This document shows, piece after piece, positions 1 to 7,405 of a DNA stretch of 64,000 nt. The position numbers and the translations under genes are program-made. A model generated the notes under the pieces. That model saw only the letters and a program-made list of their open reading frames with translations, was not told the origin of the DNA and made no database searches. Position 1 is the stretch's first letter. Every line of letters begins with the position of its first letter. This DNA comes from Streptomyces sp. TRM68416 (GTDB lineage: Bacteria > Actinomycetota > Actinomycetes > Streptomycetales > Streptomycetaceae), in NCBI RefSeq assembly GCF_014596915.1, contig NZ_JACVWU010000014.1:186001-250000 (forward strand). Direction: 5' to 3'.

Positions 1-358
1 CGCGCCGGGCACGCCCGAGGCACGCGTCGCCGACGCCATGCGCGAGCACGCCGAGATGGCCTCCGGCTCCGGGCGGGACGTCGCCGCCCTGATGCGGGCC
101 GTGCCCGGACTGCTGGCCAAGGACGGCTTCGAAGGGGTGCAGGTCGCCGCGCTGCCGGACGGACGGGCCATCGCCGTCAAGATCGCCGACGGGGCGAACC
201 GGGCACGGGTGCCGGTCGCCGCGGCGGCGCTGGCCCGGGTCGGCGTGGACCCCGCGGTGCTCGGCGAGTTCGCGGGCGAGCCGCTGCTCGGGGGAGGCCG
301 GCCCGTCGGTGCGGTGCGGCCGGTGCGGGCGCTGGACCCGGTGACCGTGGCCGCGTGA
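1..358 (+). CDS. L-asparaginase II family protein, C-terminal part (5' truncated by window edge)
   Basis: The reading frame is open from base 2 to the TGA at 356-358. The residues VADAMREHAEMASG and the following AKDGFEGVQ and IADGANRARVPVA stretches resemble the C-terminal part of the actinobacterial asparaginase II family, which hydrolyses L-asparagine to aspartate and ammonia. The N-terminal part and the start codon lie outside the window. A hairpin lies about 60 bases downstream, and aspartate ammonia-lyase and glutaminase genes follow, so the neighbourhood looks like amide amino-acid catabolism. The family call comes from recognised sequence style only, because the catalytic N-terminal half is not visible. 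Confidence 0.8.
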   Translation, partial: APGTPEARVADAMREHAEMASGSGRDVAALMRAVPGLLAKDGFEGVQVAALPDGRAIAVKIADGANRARVPVAAAALARVGVDPAVLGEFAGEPLLGGGRPVGAVRPVRALDPVTVAA

Positions 359-416
359 TCTGATTCCGGTTTCGAATTCGGCCGCGGGCCGTCCCTGGTC
401 GCTCGCGCAGTTCCCC

Positions 417-434
417 GCGCCCCTGACGGGGCGC
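417..434 (+). terminator. GC-rich hairpin after the asparaginase gene
   Basis: GCGCCCC (417-423), loop TGAC, GGGGCGC (428-434) form a perfect 7-bp stem. The preceding context (TTCCCCGCGCCCCTGACGG) is a very common Streptomyces intergenic hairpin. It has no T-tract, as is usual in this genus. It lies between the asparaginase stop and the aspA ribosome binding site. Confidence 0.6.
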
Positions 435-469
435 TCACCCTCACCTCCTTGGAAAGAGAACGCCATCCC

Positions 470-1882
470 ATGACCGCCGCAGCCACCCGTAGCGAGCACG
501 ACCTGCTCGGTGACCGTGACGTCCCCGCCGACGCCTACTGGGGCGTGCACACCCTGCGCGCCACGGAGAACTTCCCCATCACCGGCACCCCGATCTCCGC
601 CTACCCGCACCTGATCGACGCCCTCGCCGCCGTCAAGGAGGCCGCCGCCCTCGCCAACGAGGAACTCGGCCTGCTGGAGCCGAGGAAGGCCGCCGCGATC
701 GTCGAGGCCTGCCGCGAGATCCGCGAGGGCAAGCTGCACGACCAGTTCGTGGTCGACGTCGTCCAGGGCGGCGCCGGCACCTCCACCAACATGAACGCCA
801 ACGAGGTCGTCGCCAACCGGGCGCTGGAGCTGCTCGGTTTCGCCAAGGGGCAGTACCAGCACCTGCACCCCAACGAGGACGTCAACCTCAGCCAGTCGAC
901 CAATGACGTCTACCCGACCGCCGTCAAGATCGCGACGGTGTTCGCGGTCCGTGGACTGCTCAAGGCGATGGCTGTACTGCAGGACTCCTTCGCCCGCAAG
1001 GCCGTCGAGTTCCGTGACGTGCTCAAGATGGGCCGTACACAGTTGCAGGACGCGGTCCCCATGACGCTCGGTCAAGAATTTTCCGCCTACGCCGTCATGA
1101 TTGACGAGGACCGGTCCCGTCTTGACGAGGCCGTCGAGCTGATCCATGAGATCAACCTCGGCGCCACGGCCATCGGCACCGGCCTCAACGCCCCCGCCGG
1201 CTACGCCGAGTCCGCCCGCCGCCACCTCGCCGAGATCACCGGCCTGCCCCTGGTGACCGCCGCCAACCTGGTCGAGGCCACCCAGGACTGCGGCGCGTTC
1301 GTCCAGATGTCCGGCGTCCTCAAGCGGATCGCGGTCAAGCTCTCCAAGAGCTGCAACGACCTGCGCCTGCTCTCCTCCGGCCCGCGCGCCGGCCTCGGCG
1401 AGATCAACCTCCCGCCCGTGCAGGCCGGTTCGTCGATCATGCCCGGCAAGGTCAACCCGGTCATCCCCGAGGTCGTCAACCAGGTCGCCTTCGAGGTGAT
1501 CGGCAACGACGTCACCATCACCATGGCCGCCGAGGCCGGACAGCTCCAGCTCAACGCCTTCGAACCGGTCATCCTGCACTCCCTGTCGGAGTCGATCACC
1601 CACCTGCGGGCCGCCTGCCTCACCCTCGCCGAGCGCTGCGTGGACGGCATCACCGCCAACACCGAGGAGCTGCGCCGGACCGTGGAGAACTCCATCGGCC
1701 TGGTCACCGCCCTCAACCCGCACATCGGGTACACGGCTGCCACCGACATCGCCAAGGAGGCCCTCGTCACCGGCCGCGGGGTGGCCGAACTGGTCCTGGA
1801 GAAGGGCCTGCTGCCCGCCGAGGCCCTTGCCGACCTGCTCCGCCCGGAAGTCGTCGCGGGCAGCGGCCAGGCCCTGGCCTGA
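470..1882 (+). CDS. aspA: aspartate ammonia-lyase
   Basis: The 470-residue product belongs to the fumarase/aspartase superfamily, which deaminates L-aspartate to fumarate and ammonia in the cytoplasm. The superfamily signature GSSIMPGKVNP is at residues 320-330 and carries the mobile serine loop. The segments GAGTSTNMNANEV and QSTNDVYPTA are the other conserved substrate-binding regions. ATG 470 is chosen because GGAAAGAGA (451-459) lies at a suitable distance; an in-frame TTG at 449 is upstream of that site. A fumarase role cannot be excluded from motifs alone. However, the N-terminal style (EHDLLGDRDVPADAYWGVHT) and the position between asparaginase and glutaminase genes favour aspartase. 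Length is normal for the family. Confidence 0.93.
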   Translation: MTAAATRSEHDLLGDRDVPADAYWGVHTLRATENFPITGTPISAYPHLIDALAAVKEAAALANEELGLLEPRKAAAIVEACREIREGKLHDQFVVDVVQGGAGTSTNMNANEVVANRALELLGFAKGQYQHLHPNEDVNLSQSTNDVYPTAVKIATVFAVRGLLKAMAVLQDSFARKAVEFRDVLKMGRTQLQDAVPMTLGQEFSAYAVMIDEDRSRLDEAVELIHEINLGATAIGTGLNAPAGYAESARRHLAEITGLPLVTAANLVEATQDCGAFVQMSGVLKRIAVKLSKSCNDLRLLSSGPRAGLGEINLPPVQAGSSIMPGKVNPVIPEVVNQVAFEVIGNDVTITMAAEAGQLQLNAFEPVILHSLSESITHLRAACLTLAERCVDGITANTEELRRTVENSIGLVTALNPHIGYTAATDIAKEALVTGRGVAELVLEKGLLPAEALADLLRPEVVAGSGQALA

Positions 1883-1918
1883 CCTGCGGATGCGCACCAG
1901 GACCGACCCGGAGGCACA

Positions 1919-2851
1919 ATGGTGATCATGAGTTCGTCGCAGACCTTCGAGCCGGTCCTGGAGCGCATCGCCGAGGAGATCGAGCGCACCCCCGGCCGCG
2001 GCCGGGCCGCCGACTACATCCCTGCGCTCGCCGCCTGCGACCCGCGCAGCTTCGGCATGGCCGTCGCCGAGCCGGACGGCACGGTGTACGGCGTGGGGGA
2101 CTGGCGCGAGCCGTTCTCCACGCAGTCCATCACCAAGGTCTTCACCCTCGCCCTGGACCTGGCCCGCGAGGGCGACGAACTCTGGGAGCACGTGGGCCGC
2201 GAACCCTCCGGCAACCCCTTCAACTCCCTGGTCCAGCTGGAGTACGAGAACGGCATCCCGCGCAACCCGTTCATCAACGCCGGCGCCCTCGTCGTCACCG
2301 ACCGCCTCCAGACCCGTACCGGAGACGCGGCGGGCGAACTGCTGGCCTTCCTGCGGGCCGAGAGTGGCAACCCGGACCTGGACTTCGACAAGGAGGTCGC
2401 CGCCTCCGAATCCACCCACGGCGACCGCAATGCCGCCCTGAGCCATTTCATGGCCTCCTACGGCAACATCGACAATCCGGTGCCGGTCCTGCTCGACCAG
2501 TACTTCCGGCAGTGCTCGATCAGGGCGTCCTGCGCCGACCTCGCCCTGGCCACCTCCTTCCTGGCCCGCCACGGCGTGCGCGCCGACGGCTCCCGCCTCC
2601 TCACCCGCAGCCAGGCCAAGCAGGTCAACGCGGTCATGCTGACCTGCGGCACCTACGACGCGGCGGGCGAGTTCGCCTACCGCGTCGGCCTGCCCGGCAA
2701 GAGCGGGGTGGGTGGCGGCATCATCGCCGTCGTACCGGGCCGGTGCACGCTGTGCGTGTGGAGCCCGGGCCTCGACGAACGCGGCAACTCGGTCGCGGGC
2801 GTGGCCGCGCTCGACCGCTTCACGACACTGACGGGACTGTCGGTGTTCTGA
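1919..2851 (+). CDS. glsA: glutaminase (serine-dependent beta-lactamase-like fold)
   Basis: This 310-residue protein hydrolyses L-glutamine to glutamate and ammonia. The catalytic S-x-x-K motif is visible as S70-I-T-K73 within FSTQSITKVF. NPFINAGALV and the C-terminal GKSGVGGGI are also typical of the bacterial glutaminase family. The start is ambiguous: GGAGG (1910-1914) is 4 bases from ATG 1919 and 7 bases from GTG 1922, with a further ATG at 1928. The gene lies 36 bases after aspA on the same strand, so the two may be cotranscribed. With the asparaginase gene they form a consistent set for using amide amino acids as nitrogen and carbon sources. Confidence 0.93.
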   Translation: MVIMSSSQTFEPVLERIAEEIERTPGRGRAADYIPALAACDPRSFGMAVAEPDGTVYGVGDWREPFSTQSITKVFTLALDLAREGDELWEHVGREPSGNPFNSLVQLEYENGIPRNPFINAGALVVTDRLQTRTGDAAGELLAFLRAESGNPDLDFDKEVAASESTHGDRNAALSHFMASYGNIDNPVPVLLDQYFRQCSIRASCADLALATSFLARHGVRADGSRLLTRSQAKQVNAVMLTCGTYDAAGEFAYRVGLPGKSGVGGGIIAVVPGRCTLCVWSPGLDERGNSVAGVAALDRFTTLTGLSVF

Positions 2852-2857
2852 CCGGGC

Positions 2858-3226
2858 TCACACCGGGTGGCCGCCGCCCGATTCCGCCGCTTCCTGGGCC
2901 GCCATCACCTCGTCGCCGTACTCGAAGCCCCAGGCGCCGACGGCGTTGATGGGCCCCAGCAGGGTCCGGCCCAGCGGGGTGAGCCCGTACTCCACCCGTG
3001 CGGGTGCGCCGGGCGGCTCGTGCCGGTCGACCAGTCCGTTGAACTGCAGTCGCCGCAGCGTCTCGGTGAGGACCTTCGAGCTGATCCCCCCGATCCGCTC
3101 CCGCAGTTCGACCGGGCGTCTGGGGCCGTCGCGCAGCGCCCAGAGCACCACGGAGTTCCAGGTGTGGGAGAGCAGGTCGAAGGCGAGGCGGGCGCGGCAG
3201 TCGGCGAGGAAGGTGTCGGTCGTCAC
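2858..3226 (-). CDS. HxlR-family winged-helix transcriptional regulator
   Basis: The 122-residue product has the HxlR pattern. The winged-helix region runs FDLLSHTWNSVVLWALRDGP, then RPVELRERIGGISSKVLTETL, then a basic wing (DRHEPPGAPARVEYGLTPLG). The GTG at 3226 is used as start because it gives the usual N-terminus just before the first helix. No strong ribosome binding site is seen, so it may be leaderless. The gene is divergent from the oxidoreductase gene starting at 3298, the classic arrangement for an HxlR regulator and its target. It ends 6 bases after the glutaminase stop on the opposite strand. Confidence 0.85.
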   Translation of the reverse strand: MTTDTFLADCRARLAFDLLSHTWNSVVLWALRDGPRRPVELRERIGGISSKVLTETLRRLQFNGLVDRHEPPGAPARVEYGLTPLGRTLLGPINAVGAWGFEYGDEVMAAQEAAESGGGHPV

Positions 3227-3240
3227 GTACCAAATGGTGC
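3227..3240. promoter_or_regulatory. Possible HxlR operator
   Basis: GTACC (3227-3231), AAAT, GGTGC (3236-3240) form an imperfect inverted repeat right at the regulator's start and about 60 bases upstream of the divergent oxidoreductase. Its position in the shared promoter region suggests a binding site for the HxlR protein. This is inferred from position and symmetry only. Confidence 0.4.
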
Positions 3241-3297
3241 CCGAACCGTTCCCTAGCGTCGGTGTGAACGCTCGAAGCAGGCACGGAGAGGAAACGC

Positions 3298-3957
3298 GTG
3301 ATGAGAATCGGCGTACTGGGAACGGGCAACATGGCCGACGCGCTCGCCACCCACTGGGCGCGGGCCGGGCACGAGGTGACCGTCGGGGGACGGAACACGG
3401 ACAAGGCGGAGCGGCTCGCGACGCGCATCGGGGGCGGCGCGAAGGCCGGCAGTCTGCGCGAGGCGGCCGAGGCCGGTCAGCACGTGGTGCTGGCCGCGCT
3501 GCCCTTCGGGGCGGGAGCGGACGTGGTACGGGACCTGAGCGCGGCCCTGGACGGCACGGTCCTGCTGGACTGCTCCAACCCCATCGGGCCGGGCTTCCGG
3601 CTGCTGACGCAAGGCGGCCCCTCGGCCGCTCAGCACCTGGCCGCGGCGGCACCCGGAGCCCACGTGGTCAAGGCCTTCAACCTCTGCCACGAGGACGTGT
3701 GGCGCATGCGGCCGCCCGTCTTCGACGGACGGCCCCTGGCCGTGCCGGTCTGCGGGGACGACGAGACGGCCCTCGCGCGCGTGCGCGAGCTGGTGCGGGA
3801 CACGGGCTGCGAACCCGTGGCCGGCGGCGGCCTGGAACGGGCGGCACTCCTGGAGGCGACCGCCGCGCTGTTCATCGCCCTGTGGATCGCCGAGGGAGCG
3901 GACGCCCAGGCCGTCGTGCCCCCGCTGGCGTATGCGACCGGGCCGACCCGCCCGTAG
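3298..3957 (+). CDS. NAD(P)-binding oxidoreductase, F420:NADPH-oxidoreductase-like
   Basis: The 219-residue protein starts with a Rossmann dinucleotide-binding motif, IGVLGTGNMADALA. It continues with HEVTVGGRN (an NADP-type second strand), VVLAALPFG, VLLDCSNPIG and VVKAFN. This is the pattern of small NADP oxidoreductase, coenzyme F420-dependent family proteins. GGAGAGGAA (3284-3292) precedes adjacent GTG 3298 and ATG 3301; either may be used. The protein consists of the N-terminal Rossmann domain plus a short C-terminal helical part. The HxlR gene is divergent and probably controls it. The physiological substrate cannot be told from sequence. Confidence 0.8.
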   Translation: MMRIGVLGTGNMADALATHWARAGHEVTVGGRNTDKAERLATRIGGGAKAGSLREAAEAGQHVVLAALPFGAGADVVRDLSAALDGTVLLDCSNPIGPGFRLLTQGGPSAAQHLAAAAPGAHVVKAFNLCHEDVWRMRPPVFDGRPLAVPVCGDDETALARVRELVRDTGCEPVAGGGLERAALLEATAALFIALWIAEGADAQAVVPPLAYATGPTRP

Positions 3958-3977
3958 CCGGACGCCGTCCGCCGCGC

Positions 3978-4088
3978 GGCGCCCCAAAGGGGCGCGGGGC
4001 GGTGTCGACATGCAGCTCCGCTGCGGGGCGCGACCAGCCACGACGAGCCCGCGGGCGAACGACGGCACATCACGGCACTCCGGCGGAG
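3978..4088 (+). repeat. Streptomyces-type intergenic repeat with strong hairpin
   Basis: GCGCCCC (3979-3985), AAA, GGGGCGC (3989-3995) is a perfect stem and loop. It is followed by a stretch running through TGTCGACATGCAGCTCCGC and GCGCGACCAGCCACGACG to CACGGCACTCC. From memory, this string is dispersed in many Streptomyces intergenic regions. It follows the oxidoreductase stop, so the hairpin probably serves as its terminator. Copy number in this genome cannot be checked from one window. Confidence 0.5.
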
Positions 4089-4101
4089 CGCTCAGCGGTT
4101 C

Positions 4102-4344
4102 TCAGGCCGCCTTGGACCGCGCCGCCCGCCCGCGCGGGGCGGGCGGCTGCGGGAGTTCGCTCACCGAGGCCTCGTCGTTCCCGAAGTCCGGGGCCTGGAA
4201 GGGGTTCGTCGCCGGTGCCGGCACGGGCGCGACGGAACGGTGGTACTGCTCCTCCGGAGCGGAGAACAGTGAGGTCGAGTCGATGAGAGTACTGCCTTTC
4301 GATACAGGTCCCCGACGGATCCTGGTGTGCCCGCGACCGGGCAC
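4102..4344 (-). CDS. Small hypothetical protein
   Basis: An 80-codon frame opens with GTG 4344, only 6 bases after the stop of the CarD-like gene, and ends at 4102. The product is polar and proline-rich (APVPAPATNPFQAPDFG, PQPPAPRGRAARSKAA) with a basic C-terminus and no predicted membrane segment. No ribosome binding site is visible, so translation would depend on coupling to the upstream gene. I do not recognise a family. The composition is plausible for a real small actinobacterial protein, but a chance frame cannot be excluded. Confidence 0.42.
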   Translation of the reverse strand: MPGRGHTRIRRGPVSKGSTLIDSTSLFSAPEEQYHRSVAPVPAPATNPFQAPDFGNDEASVSELPQPPAPRGRAARSKAA

Positions 4345-4350
4345 AGGGGC

Positions 4351-4572
4351 CTAGAGCTTGGTCATCTTGCTGTACGGGCTCAGGATCCGCCGCTGCTCCG
4401 GGCCGAAGTCCACGAGCGCCGCGATGCCGGCCTCGATGCCGACGACCCGGCCGAGCCCGTACATGTCATGGGTGACCTGGTCACCGACGGCGAAGTGCTT
4501 GGGGGCCGGTGCGACCGGGGCCTTGAAGGGACTGGTGGGCAAATGGCGCTTCGGTGCAGAAGGCTTTGTCAT
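4351..4572 (-). CDS. Small CarD/SH3-barrel-like protein
   Basis: The 73-residue protein begins with a basic, proline-rich tail (TKPSAPKRHLPTSPFKAP). It then has a compact beta-rich module: FAVGDQVTHDMYGLGRV, then VVGIEAGIAALVDFG. GDxVxHxxxGxGxV is the SH3-like turn seen in CarD/TRCF RNA-polymerase-interacting domains and some UvrD-type helicase tails. ATG 4572 has a good upstream site (TGAGGGGG on the minus strand). It is far shorter than CarD, so a role in transcription is only a guess from the fold. It may be cotranscribed with the small gene downstream. Confidence 0.72.
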   Translation of the reverse strand: MTKPSAPKRHLPTSPFKAPVAPAPKHFAVGDQVTHDMYGLGRVVGIEAGIAALVDFGPEQRRILSPYSKMTKL

Positions 4573-4700
4573 CCCCCTCAGTATGCTCCCCCGTCGGTCC
4601 CGCGCGTACCACCGTGTGGCGTACGTCTCGTTTGAAGCCCCGCGCCTCATGGCCGTTATGCGGTTGAGGGGCGCCTCGGCGATGAGCGAAGATCGCCCCC

Positions 4701-6020
4701 ATGTTCTCTCGCAAGCCCCGCCGTCCGACGTCCCCCGAACTCCTCAAGGCCTGGGAATCCCTGGACCTGGGGGACGTTCCCGGCGCCCTGAGCCTGCTGC
4801 GCTCCGGCACGGACAGCCTGCCGTTGGCCGAGGTCGCCCTGGTGGTCGCCCGCGCGGCCGACTCCGCCGGCTTCAAGGACCTCCGGCGGGCCGCCGAGGC
4901 CCTGTCCGCCCGCCCCGACCACCCGCAGAAGCTCTACGACTTCGGCTACGCGTGCGTCGAACGCGGCGTCTCCTACCTGGCGGTACCCGCCCTGCGCGAG
5001 GCCCTGCGCCAGGTACCGGACTCCACGCCCGCGCTGCGGGAGCTGGTCTCCGCCTACGAGCGCGAGGGACGGCACCGCGAGGCCGTCGAACTGCTCACCG
5101 CCCACGAGAGCAGCCTCGCCCCCTGGCCGGACCGCTACCTGCTGGTCTTCAACGCCCTCATGGCCGGCGACCTCGCGCTGGCCCGCAGCGCGCACACCCT
5201 GCTGCCGGACCCCGAGGACCCGCAGTGGCAGCCCACGCGCGAGCGCCAGAACCGCATGCTCCGGCGCGCCGAGAGCGCGGCGCCGGTGACCCCGCTGGAC
5301 CTCACCGACCTGCGCGGCTGGCAGTACGTCCTGGGCGGCACCGTGCTCGGCACGCTGTCCCCGTACGGCTACGGCGCGGGCATGACCGGCCGGTTCGCCT
5401 GGCTCCAGGACACCTACGACCAGTGCCTGCGCGGCCTGCTGCGCCTGAAGGTCCTCCTGGAGGCCGCGGAGGCGCACCCGGCCTCCGTCTCCCTGCTGCC
5501 CGACCGCAGCAGCCGCATCCTGGGCCTGGCCGCGGCCGAGGTGCTCGGCCTGCCCGCCCTCCCCTTCGACCCCGCACGCTCGGACACCGTCGTCGTCGCC
5601 TACGACCTCAACGAACTCGCCGAGACCGAGCAGGGCCCCGAGATCATTGAGCAGCTCTTCGACCGCACCCCCGGCCAGATCCTGCACGAGCACGCCGGCT
5701 GCTGGACCGACCCCCCGGCCGTCACCCCCGACAGCGTCACCTTGCTCCACCAGTCGGCCAAGGCCCCGTGGGACGGCGGCCTGACGGTCGGCGAGGACGG
5801 CGAAGTGGAACAGACGGGACCCGACGCCCGGCCGGAGGCGGAAATCGCCGCGGAGATCGTGGGAGCCGATCCGACCCCGGACGAGGGCGACGGCGAAACC
5901 CCGGCCGACCCCGACGACCGGCTCGCCGCCTTCGGCACGGCGATTCGCTCCACCTGGCTCCGGGGGGACCGCGCCGGCCTGTCCTCCTCGGGGCCGGTAC
6001 CGAGCTCCCGCTTCGAGTAA
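4701..6020 (+). CDS. TPR-like repeat protein, hypothetical
   Basis: The 439-residue product has an N-terminal helical-repeat region. LYDFGYACVERGVSYLAVPAL, ALRELVSAYEREGRHREAVEL and LVFNALMAGDLALARSA read as tetratricopeptide-type helix pairs across roughly residues 5-175. A globular middle section (GWQYVLGGTVLGTLSPYGYGAG) follows, and an acidic, low-complexity tail lies after about residue 360. No signal peptide is apparent, so it should be cytoplasmic. Conserved hypothetical TPR proteins of this style occur in Streptomyces; the function is unknown. It converges with the D-Ala-D-Ala carboxypeptidase gene across a hairpin. Confidence 0.8.
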   Translation: MFSRKPRRPTSPELLKAWESLDLGDVPGALSLLRSGTDSLPLAEVALVVARAADSAGFKDLRRAAEALSARPDHPQKLYDFGYACVERGVSYLAVPALREALRQVPDSTPALRELVSAYEREGRHREAVELLTAHESSLAPWPDRYLLVFNALMAGDLALARSAHTLLPDPEDPQWQPTRERQNRMLRRAESAAPVTPLDLTDLRGWQYVLGGTVLGTLSPYGYGAGMTGRFAWLQDTYDQCLRGLLRLKVLLEAAEAHPASVSLLPDRSSRILGLAAAEVLGLPALPFDPARSDTVVVAYDLNELAETEQGPEIIEQLFDRTPGQILHEHAGCWTDPPAVTPDSVTLLHQSAKAPWDGGLTVGEDGEVEQTGPDARPEAEIAAEIVGADPTPDEGDGETPADPDDRLAAFGTAIRSTWLRGDRAGLSSSGPVPSSRFE

Positions 6021-6023
6021 CGA

Positions 6024-6058
6024 GGGGCGCGGGCGGGGCCGGTCGGCAGCCGCGCCCC
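6024..6058. terminator. Bidirectional hairpin between convergent genes
   Basis: GGGGCGCGG (6024-6032) and CCGCGCCCC (6050-6058) pair perfectly over 9 bp with a 17-base loop. It lies between the TPR gene stop and the stop of the convergent carboxypeptidase gene, so it can serve both transcripts. Confidence 0.55.
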
Positions 6059-6088
6059 GCACCTGACGGGGCCGTGGCTGCCGTTCGG

Positions 6089-7258
6089 TCAGCTCCGCGG
6101 TCGGCGGCTTCGGGCGCGCAGGGCCAGGGCGACGGAACCGCCGCCCAGCCCCGCGGCAGCCATGATCGCCCACGTCTCCGCCCAGCCGGGCCCCTTCGTG
6201 ACGGGCGCCGCCGCCGCGGCTGCGGGTACCGCCTCGGGGCCCGGTCTCGGCCTGGTCCGCAGCGCGTCCAGGGAGCCCACGGGCTCCACCCGCCCGGCCG
6301 CCGCGAACCCCCAGTCCAGCAGCGCGCGCGTCTCCTCGTAGACGGCGAGCCCGCCGCCCGCCCGGGGGTTCATCACCGTGACGACGAGGGTTCGCCCGCC
6401 CTTGCGGGCCGCGGCCACGAGGGTGTGGCCCGCCTTGCTCGTGTAGCCGTTCTTCACCCCGATCAGGCCGGGGTAGCGTGCCACCCCGTCGGCGCCCGTC
6501 AGCAGCCGGTTGGTGTTGCGGATGGGGTACGACCAGCGGCCCCCGCCGGGGAACCGGGCCTCGACCGTGGCGCAGTACCGCGCGAAGTCGGGACTGCGCA
6601 GCCCCGCCCGTCCGAACACCGCCAGGTCGTACGCCGACGACACCTGCCCCGGTGTGTCGTAGCCGTCCGGCGAGAGCACCTTCGTGTCGAGGGCGCCGAG
6701 CGAGCGCGCCTTGGCCTGCATGCGCGCGGCCGTGGTGCGCCAGCCGCCGCTCAGCTCGGCCAGCACGCGCACGGCGTCGTTGCCGGAGTTGAGGAACACC
6801 CCGTGCCACAGGTCGGCGACCCGGTACGTACGCCCCTCGGCGACCCCGACCCGGCTGCTGCCCGCCCCCATCCCCGCCAGCTCCCCGGCGTCGACCTTGT
6901 GCCGGACGCCACCCGGGAGCAGGGGCAGTACCGTGAGCGCGAACAGCGTCTTGAGCGTGCTGGCGGGCGGCAGTTTGCGGTGCGCGTCGTGGGCGGCGAG
7001 CACCGCACCGCTGTCGGCGTCGGCGACCACCCACGCCAGCGCGGAGACGGACGGCACACGGGGCGCCCCGGCCCGCCGCTGGACCTGCGTACCGGCACGG
7101 TGCAGCACCGACGGGTCCGCGGCCGCCGCCCGTTGCCGCTCCGGCCCGCCGGCATCCGCCCCGTCGGCGGCGGCCACCGCGGGCGTGAGCCCCAGCAGCC
7201 CCGCCACACAGAGCGCACACGTCGAGACGGCCACCCGGGAAGAGAATCCGATCTTCAT
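6089..7258 (-). CDS. D-alanyl-D-alanine carboxypeptidase (S11-type penicillin-binding protein)
   Basis: The 389-residue precursor carries an N-terminal signal sequence (about residues 1-30, ending TPAVAAADG). All three penicillin-binding motifs are present: S100-T-L-K103, S158-G-N160 and K269-N-G271 (in GVKNGYTSKAGHT). Near the C-terminus WAIMAAAGLGGGSVALALRA is a membrane anchor followed by a basic tail. The enzyme trims the terminal D-alanine of peptidoglycan stem peptides outside the membrane. ATG 7258 is used because the signal peptide follows it directly; upstream in-frame codons add a non-signal extension. It is transcribed away from the rho-like gene boundary and appears monocistronic. 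Confidence 0.92.
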   Translation of the reverse strand: MKIGFSSRVAVSTCALCVAGLLGLTPAVAAADGADAGGPERQRAAAADPSVLHRAGTQVQRRAGAPRVPSVSALAWVVADADSGAVLAAHDAHRKLPPASTLKTLFALTVLPLLPGGVRHKVDAGELAGMGAGSSRVGVAEGRTYRVADLWHGVFLNSGNDAVRVLAELSGGWRTTAARMQAKARSLGALDTKVLSPDGYDTPGQVSSAYDLAVFGRAGLRSPDFARYCATVEARFPGGGRWSYPIRNTNRLLTGADGVARYPGLIGVKNGYTSKAGHTLVAAARKGGRTLVVTVMNPRAGGGLAVYEETRALLDWGFAAAGRVEPVGSLDALRTRPRPGPEAVPAAAAAAPVTKGPGWAETWAIMAAAGLGGGSVALALRARSRRPRS

Positions 7259-7405
7259 ATGATCAACGTAGGAACAGGTTCCCGGCGCACCGCGCTGCCC
7301 TGACGGAGCGTCGCCCGCGAGCACCCGGATGCCGCACGCGGGCCGTCCTCGGCCGCTTCCGTAGGCGACGACGACTGAAGGCCGCGAGCCGGGACGCCCC
7401 ATGGA

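Noticed and set aside
601..903. Minus-strand frame inside aspA
   Set aside because: It is a shadow of the aspA coding frame, with serine-rich, low-information composition and no ribosome binding site.
5768..7303. Long plus-strand frame over the carboxypeptidase gene
   Set aside because: It runs opposite to a gene with complete PBP motifs and is Arg/Gly-rich without any domain.
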